Below, in pieces: positions 24,695 to 34,521 of a stretch of DNA of 48,174 nt (the first letter of the stretch is position 1; each line of letters begins with the position of its first letter). Source of the stretch: Rhodovibrionaceae bacterium (GTDB lineage Bacteria; Pseudomonadota; Alphaproteobacteria; Kiloniellales; DSM-21159); the NCBI GenBank assembly GCA_028279885.1, contig JANQMX010000024.1, forward strand, positions 1 through 48,174, in the 5' to 3' direction. Below the pieces are notes generated by a model. It was not told where the DNA came from and searched no databases. It saw nothing but the letters and a program-made list of their open reading frames with translations. The position numbers were made by a program, and so were the translations under genes.

Positions 24695-27600
24695 TCGGCC
24701 ACCAGAGGAGGTGCGCTGCTCTTGAGCAGGCTGCTCACAAGCCCGTTGAGCCGTTCGGCAAGGTCGGCGGGGTGGGTCTTGATCAGCATGTGCCGCCCCG
24801 GAAGCTGGCCGGCTTCACCTTGTTCGAACAGCGGGAACCAGCGATGGGACTCCTGCGCGAGCTCGCGGTCTTCCTCATTCTCGCCGACGAGGATCAGGGC
24901 CGGCGTCGCAAGCCGACGATCCGGCTCGAACCGGTAGTCCTCCATAGTCCGGGTCTGCTCCCTGAGCAGATGCAGGTAGCGGGCGGTATCCTGCTCGGAG
25001 AGCTGGGAGGCGTCGAAGTCGTAGAGCTCACGCGAGTAGGCCAAGAGCTCTTCGTCGCTCGAACGGATGATCAGGTCGAGCTCTCCGCGCACCCCCGGTG
25101 GTGTCGAGGCAACCAGCACGACGCTTTGGGCCGGCCGGCCAGCCAGTTCCAGGCGCCGGACCACCTCGTATGCAAGATATCCGCCGTAGGAGTATCCCAT
25201 GACGAAGAGCGGAAGGGGCGGCATCTCGTGCAAGGCCGCGACGATGCGTTGGCCGAGATCGGCGATGGAGAGCGTTCCTTCACCGTCCGGCTCATCGGGG
25301 TTGGCCGCCAAGATTTCGCTCGGCCCCTCCAGGTAGCGCGCCAGTTCGACAAACGAGGATGCGTTACCGCAGGCGAAGGGGAGAAGCAGAAAGCGGGCCT
25401 GGGCGGCGGCATCGCGTCTCAGGACCGAGAGAACGCCCGTGTCGTCGCTCTCGCGTCGATGCCCTTCCTCGAAAAAGCGTGCTGTTTCCTCGACTGTCTC
25501 GTAGCTGAAGACATCGCGCAGTCCGAAGCCTTCCAGACCCATCTCGCGGTAGAGCACGATAAGGCGCATGGCGGTCAGGGAGTTTCCGCCAAGCTCCCAG
25601 AAGTTATCGTCCGCGCCGACCTGCGCGAGGCCCAGAACCTCTTGCCAGGCCGCCGCGACTCTGCGCTCAAGATCGCTTTTCGGCGCGACGAACTCCGCCG
25701 CCTCCGCCGAAGGACGGACACGTGGCAGCGACTTGTGATCGAGCTTGCCGCTCGCCGTGGTCGGCAGCTTGTCCAGCCGCATCCACAGCGCCGGCACCAT
25801 ATGGGCGGGCAATTGCGCCGCAACCGCCTCGCGCAGCGCGGCGACGCTCACCTCGCCGTCGGGGGCAGTGTAGAACCCGACCAGTTGCTGCTGGCCCGCC
25901 GGATCGGCCTGCGTCACCACGACGGCTTGCCCGACCGCTGGGTGCTGGCGCATCGCGTGCTCGACCTCGCCCGCCTCGATGCGGTAGCCGCGCAGGTTGA
26001 TCTGGTGGTCTTCGCGCCCGAGAAATTCGACGTTGCCGTCCGCCCGGACACGTGCCATGTCGCCGGTGCGATACATCATCGCCTCGCCGCCGACGAAGGG
26101 GTCGGGGACGAAGGCCTTGGCCGTGCGCTCCGGCTTGTTGAAGTAGCCGGCGGCAACGCCGACCCCACCCAGGCAAAGCTCGCCCGCCACGCCCGGCATG
26201 CAGGGCTGGCCCCAGCGGTCCAGGACGTAGATCCTGTTGTTGCTGAGCGGCAAGCCGATCGGAACGACGTCGAGATCGATCCGGCCCTCGGCGTTCGTCG
26301 GGATGGGATAGAAGGTTGAGGCGACGCTGACTTCGGTCGGGCCGTACTCGTTGATGAACCGATGGCTCGGGTAGATGTCGAGCCAGGCGTTCAGGTCCTT
26401 CGTATTGATCACCTCGCCGCCCAGCATCACGCGCAGGTTCGGCGCCATCGGCAACGGCCCCAGGTCGAGGTGCGCTCTCGCGTTCGCCAGCAAGGAGAAG
26501 TGCGACGGCGTGACGTTGAGGAACGTGATCTTCCGCTCGCTGAGGAAGCCGAGCAGAGTTTCCACGTCCCGTGTGTTGGGCTCGTCGAGGATGTGCAGGC
26601 TGGCGCCGCGCATCAGTGGCGTCCAGTTCGTCGCCAGGGTCATGTCAAAGGCATAGGAGGTGACGAAGGCGACCCTGTCTTCCGGCGACAGGCGGTAGTA
26701 CTGGCCGACCCAGTGCAGGAAATTGAGGATGTTCCGATGGCGGATCATCACGCCCTTGGGCTGGCCGGTCGAGCCCGAGGTGTAGATCATGTAGGCGAGG
26801 TCGCCCGGCCCGGACGGATCGGCAGGCGCGTCGCAAGCCGAGCGGGCAATGTCCTCCGGGCCGAAGCGGCGCCAAGGCCCGGGTGCCGGCGTTCCGTCGA
26901 GAACGACCAGGGCTTGCAGATGATCCGCGGCCTCGGGGATCCGATCGAGAAACTGCTGTTGAAGCATCAGCACCGTCGCACGGCAGTCGTCGAGGACATA
27001 GGCGATGCGGTCCGGCGGATAGTCGGGATCGATGGGAACGTAGGCGGCGCCTGCCTGCAGAACGCCGAGCTGGGCGACCAGCATGTCGACGCTGCGATCG
27101 AGCATCAGGGCAACGAAGCTGTTCCTGGTGACGCCTTGTGACTTGAGGAGCGCGGCGACGCGGTTCGCCTCCTCCAGCAGCGCGCCGTAGCGAACCTCGC
27201 GGTTCTGGAAGTGGAGGGCTGTCGCTTCAGGGCTTCGCCTTGCCTGGGCGACGATCTCGGCCTGGATTGTCGAGACCGGATAGTCGACGACGCGATCGTT
27301 GAGGCTCGCGGTCAACTGGGCGAAGTCGGCCGGCAGCAGGGACGTGGGCGCGAAGGCCCCCAGTGCCCCGTCTTCCGTATCCGCGTTCGCCAGCTCGCTG
27401 CAGATCGACTGGAACTGACCGGCGAGCGTTTCGGCGAAGTCCCGGTCCATCAAACCGCGGACATAGTTCCAGTTGACGTAGAACTCGCCTTCATAGTCGT
27501 AGAGCACCAGGTCGATGAAGGTGCCCGGTGCGCCGGTGCGGAACCAGGGGTTGGCGACCCTGAGTTTCTCCAGGCGATCGAACTCCCCGCCGTAGACGCC

Positions 27601-30600
27601 GATGGAGTTGCTGAAGATGAGGGAGCTCATGGAGCCGGCGGCGCTCTGATCGCGTTCCGCGATCAGGCGGGACAACTCGATCGACGATACCGGCGTGCTG
27701 AGCAGCTCGCGGGTGAAGCGCTCGACCTTCTTGGCGATTTCGACGACCGGCTCGGTGCTTTCCGTCTTCACCCGCACGGGGAAGATGTCGATGAAGGTGC
27801 CCATGACATCGCGGGCGCCGCCGAAGTATTGCTCTCGGTTGAAGACCGGCATGTTGACGATCAAGTCGCCCTGGTTGGACCAGAGATTGACCAGCTTGAA
27901 CCACACGGCCAGGAGCAAGGAGTTCAGCGTCACCTGATTGCACCCGGCCAGCGCCACCAGGCGTGCCATGTCTTCGGCCGCCAGCTTGTGGAAGACGGTG
28001 TCGAACCAGACGTCTTCGATCGTCGCCGGGTCGCGCTTGAACGGCAGCAGCGCCTTCGGCGGCAGGTTCTGAAACAGGGAGAGCTGATAGGCCATCGCCT
28101 GCTGGTAGCTTCTGGTGCGCTGCCGGATCTGCTCGATAAGCACGTAGTCGCGGAACTGAAGTGCTAACTGGTCGTCCGGAAAGGCCCGGTCCTCGGTGAC
28201 GGCGTCGTAGGCCTGAAAGACCTCCTGCAGCAGATGCATGAAGCTGTAGCCGTCGATCAGCAGGTGGTCGATGTTGAACAGGAGGGCGTGCTCGCCGTTC
28301 GCTTTGCGCCAGACCTCGCAGAGGAAAAGCGGCCAGGTTCCGATATCGAAACGCACATCGTTGAGCGCCCGTCCACGCGAGAGCAGAAAGGCTGCCTCCT
28401 GCTCCGCCGTAAGGCCGTTCAACGCTTCATAGCGAACCTCGAACGGCGGAACCTGCGGCAGGATGCGCAGGTGGGGGCGGTCGCGGCTTTCGTCGATGAC
28501 GCCTCGCAGCATCTCATGCTTGGCGATCACCAGATCGAATGCCCTGTTGAGGCGCGGTGGGTCGATATCGCCTGTCAGGTCGAGCGTGATGAAGATGAAG
28601 CAACTGAGCCGTGAGGGTTCGTTGCGCACCATGCCTTTGCGGTGGAAGTAGAGCGTCTCCTGGAAGTTCATCAGCGGGAAGGTGCTGGCATCGGCCTTGC
28701 CGAGCCCCAACCCCGCTGCGATCTCGCCGGCCAGATCGCGGATCGTGTTGCCGCTCAGGCTCTCGGTCAGTTCGTCGCTCAGCGTGAAAACCCGCTTGAT
28801 CTCCGCCAGCAAGCGCGCGGCTTCCCCGACGCCTGAGGCAAGCTTGGAGAGCTGCTGGGTGACGCCGATACTGGCCTCCTCCAGACCCAGAACGTCATGC
28901 ACAACCGTGCGCAGGATCAGCTCGATCTCGTTCTCCGGCGGCTCGACCGAAAGGTCGCGCGCCAGGAGGTGCTGGACCTGGCTCTCGAGCACCGGGTAGG
29001 CGTAGTTGAAGTTGGTCTCCAGGCGCTGCTGCAGCGTTTCCTCAAGCAAGCCCTGGATCTGGCTGGCCTTGATCGAGTTGCAGCCGAGGTGAAAAAGGCT
29101 GGTCTCCGGGGCGATCTCGGATGCGGGCACGCCGAGCACCTGGCTCCACAGGGTTCGCAGGGTGTCGCGCAGCTCCGCTTCCGGCCAGTCCCGCCGCCGG
29201 GGCTTGGTCGCCTCCTTTGCCGCTCTGCTGCCTTCGTCGCGTTGAAGCCGGCCGGTCACGAGGTGTTCGGCCAGCACCCGGCGCATGACCTTGCCGCTCG
29301 AGGTTCTGGGAACCTCGCGCGTGCGCAGGCGGACATGGCTGTCGATCGGGAAGCCGGCCACCTTGTTGACCGCCCGATCCATGGCATCCAGGGCTTCGGC
29401 GATCCGCTCTTCGGGCACCCGTTGCGACACATAGAAGAGCGCGATCTCCTCGCGGGACAGGTCGGGGTTCCAGAACCCGCAGATCGTAATGAAGCGGATC
29501 GCCTCCTCGATCTCCGGCCTGGCCTTGAACGCGATCTGCTCGACGTCCCAGGGGTAGTAGTTGTGGCCGCCGACGATGATCATCTCTTTTTCGCGCCCGA
29601 CGATGTAGAGATGCGCATCCGGATCGAGGAAGCCGATGTCTCCGCTGTTGAACCAGCCATCCCGGAAACTGGCCTTGTTGGCGTCTTCGTTCTCGGCGTA
29701 GCCGGATGTGACGTTCTCGCCTCGGATCTCCACCACGCCGGCCCGGTTGGGCCCGAGCGGCGCGCCGTCTCGGTCGACGATGCGGATCTGGCACATGGCG
29801 ACGGCCGGCCCGCAGGACGTGAATTCGGCGGCTGTCTGCGCCGTTTCTTCGGCGTCGACGACCTCGCCACTCGTCACCAGGCGATGCCGGTCGACAACGC
29901 GTGTCCGCAGGGCCGAGCCGGCCGCAACGGCGGAGGCGACCACGGTCGTCTCGGTCAAGCCATAGCCGCTCAGGAAGAGGGTCTCCGGCACGCCGAAGGG
30001 CCGCAGGAGGTCGAGGGCCTTTCGGCAGGCGCGCGGATCGATCATCTCCGCGCCGATCAGCATCGACCGCAGGCAGCTCAGATCATAGCTGCCCACGGCC
30101 CCCTTGCGCTGCTTGAGCTCGAGAAACCCGATCAGGTGTTCGAGGGCGGTCGGCGTCGTGTTGGTGAGGCTTGCGCGGTGCTCCTGGATCTTCTCAAGCC
30201 AGAGCAACGGCCGGCGGGCGAAGTGGCCGGGATCGATACGCACCTGCGTCATGCCGTGATAGAGCGCCGACAGATGCCCCCAGAAGAGACCGAAGTCATG
30301 GAAATAGGGCAGCCAGGTGCAGAGCACGTCGTCGGGCGTGGCGGCCGTGAAGTCGAGCTGCGCGTCGATGTTGGCGATGATGTTCCGGTGGGTCAGCCGC
30401 ACGCCTTTCGGCTGGCCCGAACTGCCTGAGGAAAACTGCAGAACCGCAAGGTCCTCTTCATCGGGCAGAGGCAGGTCCGGCGCCTCGAAATGACCCAGCC
30501 GCGCCTCGCGAAGGATCTCGTCGGCCGCGACCACGTGGCTGCCGGCCGACGCGGCCAGCGCCATCATCAGGTCGGCGTATTGATCCTGCCGGGAGTCGAA

Positions 30601-30987
30601 CAGCAGGGGTGCTGTGGTCGCCCGCGCCACGTTGCGGATCTTCTCCGCCTCCATGTTGTCGAGGGACTTGCCCGGCAAGGCCGCAAGCGGCACGGGCACT
30701 ACGCCCGCCAACTGGCAGCCCCAGAACAGGGTCGAGAAGAGGGGAGACGAGGTTACGACGAAGAGCAGCGGCTTGCCGGGCCGCCAGCCCTTCGACAGGA
30801 GGAGAGCCGCGATCGACTGTGCATCGGCGGCCAGGTCTGCGTAAGTCTGCGTCGACTCACTGGCATCCACCGGCGACACGTGGATGATCTCCCGGTCTCC
30901 GTAAAGACGGGCGGCCCGTTCGAGTACATCGACCAAGGTGCGGCAACCATGGCGAGAGACTGAAGCGGCAGACTGAAGGTTCGTCAT
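24691..30987 (-). CDS. NRPS: FAAL-PCP-(degenerate carrier)-C-A-PCP-TE
   Basis: A 2098-aa synthetase. Domains: FAAL-like ligase, residues 1-590 (FSSGSSGQPKGV near 186, TWLPYFHDFGLFWGH, GHNYYPWDVE); carrier with LGCNSI, Ser638; a carrier-like segment at 690-765 without the serine; condensation at 770-1215 with DHLLIDG near 910 in place of HHxxxDG, second His kept; adenylation at 1240-1740 (MIYTSGSTGQPKGV near 1405, GREDHQINLRGYRIEAGEVE); carrier LGGNSL, Ser1803; thioesterase 1855-2098 with GYSYG, Ser1933. The adenylation pocket reads Asp, Met, Ala, Asn, Met, Gly, Glu, Val, Ala by alignment to GrsA. It should join one acid to one amino acid and release it. The ATG at 30987 follows GAGGAG by 11 nt. 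Confidence 0.9.
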   Translation of the reverse strand: MTNLQSAASVSRHGCRTLVDVLERAARLYGDREIIHVSPVDASESTQTYADLAADAQSIAALLLSKGWRPGKPLLFVVTSSPLFSTLFWGCQLAGVVPVPLAALPGKSLDNMEAEKIRNVARATTAPLLFDSRQDQYADLMMALAASAGSHVVAADEILREARLGHFEAPDLPLPDEEDLAVLQFSSGSSGQPKGVRLTHRNIIANIDAQLDFTAATPDDVLCTWLPYFHDFGLFWGHLSALYHGMTQVRIDPGHFARRPLLWLEKIQEHRASLTNTTPTALEHLIGFLELKQRKGAVGSYDLSCLRSMLIGAEMIDPRACRKALDLLRPFGVPETLFLSGYGLTETTVVASAVAAGSALRTRVVDRHRLVTSGEVVDAEETAQTAAEFTSCGPAVAMCQIRIVDRDGAPLGPNRAGVVEIRGENVTSGYAENEDANKASFRDGWFNSGDIGFLDPDAHLYIVGREKEMIIVGGHNYYPWDVEQIAFKARPEIEEAIRFITICGFWNPDLSREEIALFYVSQRVPEERIAEALDAMDRAVNKVAGFPIDSHVRLRTREVPRTSSGKVMRRVLAEHLVTGRLQRDEGSRAAKEATKPRRRDWPEAELRDTLRTLWSQVLGVPASEIAPETSLFHLGCNSIKASQIQGLLEETLQQRLETNFNYAYPVLESQVQHLLARDLSVEPPENEIELILRTVVHDVLGLEEASIGVTQQLSKLASGVGEAARLLAEIKRVFTLSDELTESLSGNTIRDLAGEIAAGLGLGKADASTFPLMNFQETLYFHRKGMVRNEPSRLSCFIFITLDLTGDIDPPRLNRAFDLVIAKHEMLRGVIDESRDRPHLRILPQVPPFEVRYEALNGLTAEQEAAFLLSRGRALNDVRFDIGTWPLFLCEVWRKANGEHALLFNIDHLLIDGYSFMHLLQEVFQAYDAVTEDRAFPDDQLALQFRDYVLIEQIRQRTRSYQQAMAYQLSLFQNLPPKALLPFKRDPATIEDVWFDTVFHKLAAEDMARLVALAGCNQVTLNSLLLAVWFKLVNLWSNQGDLIVNMPVFNREQYFGGARDVMGTFIDIFPVRVKTESTEPVVEIAKKVERFTRELLSTPVSSIELSRLIAERDQSAAGSMSSLIFSNSIGVYGGEFDRLEKLRVANPWFRTGAPGTFIDLVLYDYEGEFYVNWNYVRGLMDRDFAETLAGQFQSICSELANADTEDGALGAFAPTSLLPADFAQLTASLNDRVVDYPVSTIQAEIVAQARRSPEATALHFQNREVRYGALLEEANRVAALLKSQGVTRNSFVALMLDRSVDMLVAQLGVLQAGAAYVPIDPDYPPDRIAYVLDDCRATVLMLQQQFLDRIPEAADHLQALVVLDGTPAPGPWRRFGPEDIARSACDAPADPSGPGDLAYMIYTSGSTGQPKGVMIRHRNILNFLHWVGQYYRLSPEDRVAFVTSYAFDMTLATNWTPLMRGASLHILDEPNTRDVETLLGFLSERKITFLNVTPSHFSLLANARAHLDLGPLPMAPNLRVMLGGEVINTKDLNAWLDIYPSHRFINEYGPTEVSVASTFYPIPTNAEGRIDLDVVPIGLPLSNNRIYVLDRWGQPCMPGVAGELCLGGVGVAAGYFNKPERTAKAFVPDPFVGGEAMMYRTGDMARVRADGNVEFLGREDHQINLRGYRIEAGEVEHAMRQHPAVGQAVVVTQADPAGQQQLVGFYTAPDGEVSVAALREAVAAQLPAHMVPALWMRLDKLPTTASGKLDHKSLPRVRPSAEAAEFVAPKSDLERRVAAAWQEVLGLAQVGADDNFWELGGNSLTAMRLIVLYREMGLEGFGLRDVFSYETVEETARFFEEGHRRESDDTGVLSVLRRDAAAQARFLLLPFACGNASSFVELARYLEGPSEILAANPDEPDGEGTLSIADLGQRIVAALHEMPPLPLFVMGYSYGGYLAYEVVRRLELAGRPAQSVVLVASTPPGVRGELDLIIRSSDEELLAYSRELYDFDASQLSEQDTARYLHLLREQTRTMEDYRFEPDRRLATPALILVGENEEDRELAQESHRWFPLFEQGEAGQLPGRHMLIKTHPADLAERLNGLVSSLLKSSAPPLVAE

Positions 30988-31309
30988 CGAGATGCGCACT
31001 CCTCAAGAGCGGCGCCGTCGGGCGCAGGCATCGTAGAGGTGAGCCGAGAAGCGTCGGCACGGTGCGGCGCGGCGGCCACGACGGCGAGGTCGAAAAACTT
31101 CACGGGTGCCGCGTGAGGGCGGCTCGCTGATGTCGCAGGGAAAATCGAAGGGTAAGCACGCATGAGCGACTCCTTTGGCCTTCCGGTCCGGGCCTGGATC
31201 TACAGGGCTGTAGAGCACGCACAGATATTCTGCGAGTGCGTCGCATTTGCATTGCGGGGGAAATAGAATACGATGCTCGCCACTCGGTCAAGTTCTTTTT
31301 GGAGCGAAC
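30988..31309. promoter_or_regulatory. Divergent NRPS/AraC promoter region with regulator motif
   Basis: This 322-bp gap holds no convincing gene. At 31240-31255 lies GTCGCATTTGCATTGC, identical to a site before the TonB receptor gene, 55 nt before the AraC start. Just upstream TGCGA (31231-31235) and TCGCA (31241-31245) form an inverted pair with the same 5-nt spacing as the perfect palindrome at 32300-32314. The internal GCATT direct repeat suits an AraC-family operator. Confidence 0.6.
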
Positions 31310-32203
31310 ATGGCAACCAGCGATCATGAAGAGTATCCGCGCCGGTTGTCGCCACAGGATCGGGTCAGCATCCAGTGCCTGTCCGGCAACATGTCGGTGT
31401 CGCATGGCTCCATGCGTTTCGGCAGTCGGCAGACTCGAAGCGAGGTCATCCCTAATGGGCTGAATATCGGCGTCATGCTAAGCGGCAACATGGAGTACCG
31501 GCTCAACAACCAAGGCCCTGTCACCCTTGCCGGTCCTTGCCTGTTCATTCTTGCCAGCAGGAATACGTTTTCGGGAAATCACGTGATCCCCGCGAAGACC
31601 GATATCAGGTACGCCAACGTCCAGATCGATGCCGGCTTCGCTCAACAGGAATTTGGGATCGACTTCAACCGCCTGGCCCCGGGGCTGTGGCCGAAAGGCC
31701 GTGGGGCGCCTCTCTTCCTTCACCAGCCTGCGACGCGGCCGCTGCAGTCGCTGGCCGCCCAGATCTTGACCTGTCCGCTGAAGGGCACGGTCGGCGACAT
31801 CTATCTGGCGGGCAAGGCCCTGGAGATGGTTGCCGTGGCGACGAGTCCTTATCTGGAGCGCCGGCATGCCGAGTCACGGCGCCTTTCCAGCGCTGAGGTG
31901 GAGAAACTTCATGCCGCTCGACAGGTTCTGATACAGGAGCTTCAAAGCCCTCCCTCGCTCGAGGGTCTTGCCAAGCGTGTCGGGCTCAACGTCAAGAAAC
32001 TCACCGGGGGCTTTCGCGTGCTCTTCGGCACGACCGTCTTCGCCTTCTTGCAGGAGCACCGGCTGGAACAGGCCTACCAGATGCTGGCCAGCGGCGAGAT
32101 CACCGTTTCGGAGGCTGCCTACCGGGTCGGCTACAGCGCTGCGCACTTTTCCACGGTCTTTCAGAGACGCTTCGGCTTCCCACCTCGGGGGCTGCGTGGC
32201 TGA
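31310..32203 (+). CDS. AraC-family regulator (PchR/YbtA-like)
   Basis: A 297-aa protein. Residues 1-190 form a ligand-sensing domain with FGSRQTRSEVIPNGLNIGVM and the strand LAGPCLFIL. The two HTH motifs are in residues 205-295: LEGLAKRVGLNVKKLTGGFR and VSEAAYRVGYSAAHFSTVFQ with a final RRFGFPPRGLRG. PchR and YbtA are regulators of this form that sense a ferri-siderophore and activate receptor and synthesis genes. The start at 31310 has GGAG 5 nt upstream. It lies between the NRPS and receptor genes and probably binds the shared 16-bp motif. Confidence 0.85.
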   Translation: MATSDHEEYPRRLSPQDRVSIQCLSGNMSVSHGSMRFGSRQTRSEVIPNGLNIGVMLSGNMEYRLNNQGPVTLAGPCLFILASRNTFSGNHVIPAKTDIRYANVQIDAGFAQQEFGIDFNRLAPGLWPKGRGAPLFLHQPATRPLQSLAAQILTCPLKGTVGDIYLAGKALEMVAVATSPYLERRHAESRRLSSAEVEKLHAARQVLIQELQSPPSLEGLAKRVGLNVKKLTGGFRVLFGTTVFAFLQEHRLEQAYQMLASGEITVSEAAYRVGYSAAHFSTVFQRRFGFPPRGLRG

Positions 32204-32299
32204 CAGCCTACTCTAGCCCAGCCGACCTCCCCGGACCCGCTGGCGAAAATCAAAGTCCGGGAATCGAAAGCGCTCCCGATTGGCTACACGCCGAGATAA

Positions 32300-32330
32300 T
32301 GCGAATTATTCGCAGTCGCATTTGCATTGC
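32300..32330. promoter_or_regulatory. Fur-like palindrome plus AraC-type motif before TonB receptor
   Basis: TGCGAAT-T-ATTCGCA (32300-32314) is a perfect 7-1-7 inverted repeat, the geometry of Fur boxes. Directly after it GTCGCATTTGCATTGC (32315-32330) repeats the motif found before the AraC gene. Together they suggest dual control by a Fur-type repressor and the AraC activator. Because the palindrome covers the ATG at 32299, that codon cannot be the sensible start of the receptor. Confidence 0.65.
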
Positions 32331-32373
32331 CGACGTTCCTACTACCAAGTCCATCGATCACGGGAGAACCAGC

Positions 32374-34509
32374 TTGTTCGACCTGCGGGTACGCCTCGCA
32401 GTCCTCGCCCATGGGGCCGCGGCCCTTTTCATCGCGAGCACTGCCCCGATATCGCTTTACGCAGAGGAATCGGAAACCAACCGGGGCGAGAGCGCTGCCG
32501 AGCCAGCAATCGTCCTGCCACCAGTTGTTGTCAGTGCCCGCAAACGGCCGGAGAACCTGCAGGACGTTCCGCTCAGCGTTACCGTCTCCCGCGGCGATTC
32601 GCTCGGGCCAGGCAAACGCTATGACACGTTCGACATCATCCAGGCCACGCCGAATGCGGTTGAGGTCTCGCAAGGCTCCCTGGCGAGCCCGCAGATTTCG
32701 ATCCGTGGGATCGGTGGGCTCGGCGCTATCGGGGGGTTGGACAAACAAGAAGGGGTTGGCGTGTTTCTCGACGAGGTCTTCATCGCCCGTCCCACCGGCT
32801 ATCCGACGTTTCTCTTCGATGTCGAGCAGACCGAGGTCGTCCGCGGCTCGCAGGCCGTGCTCTACGGGAAGAACACCATCGGCGGTGCGATCAACCTGAC
32901 GACCCGCAAACCGGGCGACGATTTTACCGTCTATGGCCTGGGTGGCCTGGGCTCGCAGGAGCTTCGTGAAGCTCAGGCCAGCGCCGACATACCGGTGATC
33001 CCGGGTAAGCTCTCGGCGCGCGCTTTCGCCGCCTTCAGCCGGCAGGACGGTTTCATTGACAATGAGTTCGATGGGAACTCGCTGGGTGAGCAAAAGAGCT
33101 TCGGCGGACGTTTCACGGCCGTTGCCGAGCCGACCGACGATACGAGCCTCACGCTTGCGCTTGATTATAGCCGTGACCGAGGCGAGGGCTTCGTCTTCGG
33201 CCCGGTGGAAGACGCTTTGGATTTCCAGGTCAGCTTCGATCAGGAGCCTGACGAAAAGCGGGACATCGCGGGCGCGAGCGTCAGGCTGGAGCATGCGTTC
33301 GACGATGTCGCGTTGACCTCGATCACGGCTTTTCGCGGCTACGACTACGATATCTTCCTGGACGGTGATTTCACGCCGGCAAGCAGTTTCACGCAAGGCG
33401 AGACGCAGAAGCAGCGTCAGTTCACCCAGGAGCTTCGCGCTTCGCTGGCTTTCGGCGACCTGGTCGACTTCACCTTGGGCAGCTTCTACATGTGGGAGGA
33501 TTTCGAAGGCACGCAGTTCTTCGACTTCGCTGCGGTATCCCAGGGCCAGCTCAGCCGCAACAGCCTCGACCAGCAGAACCAGACGGTCTCCGTCTTTGCG
33601 GAGTCCACAGTCTACCTCACCGAGACTTTGGATGTGACCGCAGGTCTGCGCTACACCCACGAGCGGAAAGACAGCACGGCGGAAGTCGAAAGCCCCAGCG
33701 GCACCTTCCTCTTCGGCCCGCCTGCCAACGCAAGCAGCGACCTCACGTTCAACAACGTCTCGCCGGAGCTCACCGTGAGCTGGCAACCGACAGACAACGC
33801 CCTGGGCTATTTCCGGGTGAGTCGTGGGTACAAAGGCGGCGGCATGACCCAGTTCCTGGGGAGCGGCACCGCCAACACCTACGATCCGGAGACGACCTGG
33901 AGCTTCGAACTCGGCACCAAGGCGTTCTTACTCGACGACCGCCTCTCTTTCGAGGCTGCGGCCTTCTACATCGACTGGAAAGACCAGCAGGTGCTTCAGT
34001 TCGTCGGGCCCGGCATCGGGCGCAATGTGACCAATGCGGGCACATCCACCTCCCGCGGCTTCGAGGTCGCGACCACTGCCCAGTTGACGCCCGAGTTCGG
34101 ACTCTCCCTGGGCTACGGCTACCTGGACGCCAGGTTCGACAGCTTCGTCGATCCTGTCACCAGAGAGGATTTCTCCGACAACGACGTGCCCTTCGCGCCC
34201 CGTCACAGTGCCAATGTGGCGGCACGCTACAGCGTCCCACTGGTCGAAGGGATTACGTTGACTGCTGGTGCGGACTACGCCTTCAAGTCATCCTACTACT
34301 TTCTTGCGGACAACGATTTCGAGCAGGAGCCGACTCATCTTCTGGACGCTTGGCTGACACTTGAACGCGGCCCTTTCTCTGCGTCCGTCTGGGCGAAGAA
34401 CCTCCTCGATGAAGCCTACCTGGCCGGTTACTTTCAGTCGTTCGGCGTGGACATGGGCTCGCCCGCCCGAGGCCGGACCTACGGTGTCCAAGTCTCGGTC
34501 AGCTTCTAG
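32374..34509 (+). CDS. TonB-dependent outer-membrane receptor
   Basis: A 711-aa protein. A signal peptide is seen in RLAVLAHGAAALFIASTAPI, ending near ISLYAEE. A TonB-box-like VVVSARK precedes the plug (ISIRGIGG, VVRGSQAVLYGKNTIGGAIN). The barrel continues to a terminal Phe, as outer-membrane proteins require. RPENLQDVPLSVTV is common in receptors for complex siderophores such as FyuA and FpvA relatives. The TTG at 32374 is chosen because GGGAGAA lies upstream and the longer frame would start inside the Fur-like box. It is followed after 12 nt by the MFS importer and probably takes up the metal-loaded product. Confidence 0.9.
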   Translation: MFDLRVRLAVLAHGAAALFIASTAPISLYAEESETNRGESAAEPAIVLPPVVVSARKRPENLQDVPLSVTVSRGDSLGPGKRYDTFDIIQATPNAVEVSQGSLASPQISIRGIGGLGAIGGLDKQEGVGVFLDEVFIARPTGYPTFLFDVEQTEVVRGSQAVLYGKNTIGGAINLTTRKPGDDFTVYGLGGLGSQELREAQASADIPVIPGKLSARAFAAFSRQDGFIDNEFDGNSLGEQKSFGGRFTAVAEPTDDTSLTLALDYSRDRGEGFVFGPVEDALDFQVSFDQEPDEKRDIAGASVRLEHAFDDVALTSITAFRGYDYDIFLDGDFTPASSFTQGETQKQRQFTQELRASLAFGDLVDFTLGSFYMWEDFEGTQFFDFAAVSQGQLSRNSLDQQNQTVSVFAESTVYLTETLDVTAGLRYTHERKDSTAEVESPSGTFLFGPPANASSDLTFNNVSPELTVSWQPTDNALGYFRVSRGYKGGGMTQFLGSGTANTYDPETTWSFELGTKAFLLDDRLSFEAAAFYIDWKDQQVLQFVGPGIGRNVTNAGTSTSRGFEVATTAQLTPEFGLSLGYGYLDARFDSFVDPVTREDFSDNDVPFAPRHSANVAARYSVPLVEGITLTAGADYAFKSSYYFLADNDFEQEPTHLLDAWLTLERGPFSASVWAKNLLDEAYLAGYFQSFGVDMGSPARGRTYGVQVSVSF

Positions 34510-34521
34510 GGCCTCGCGCGC

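Noticed and set aside
28897-30429. 510-aa plus-strand frame
   Set aside because: Lies entirely within the FAAL and carrier coding region of the NRPS on the other strand.
32299-32373. Earlier ATG start for the TonB receptor
   Set aside because: It lies inside the Fur-like palindrome and the added residues would precede the signal peptide; the TTG at 32374 has a good ribosome site.
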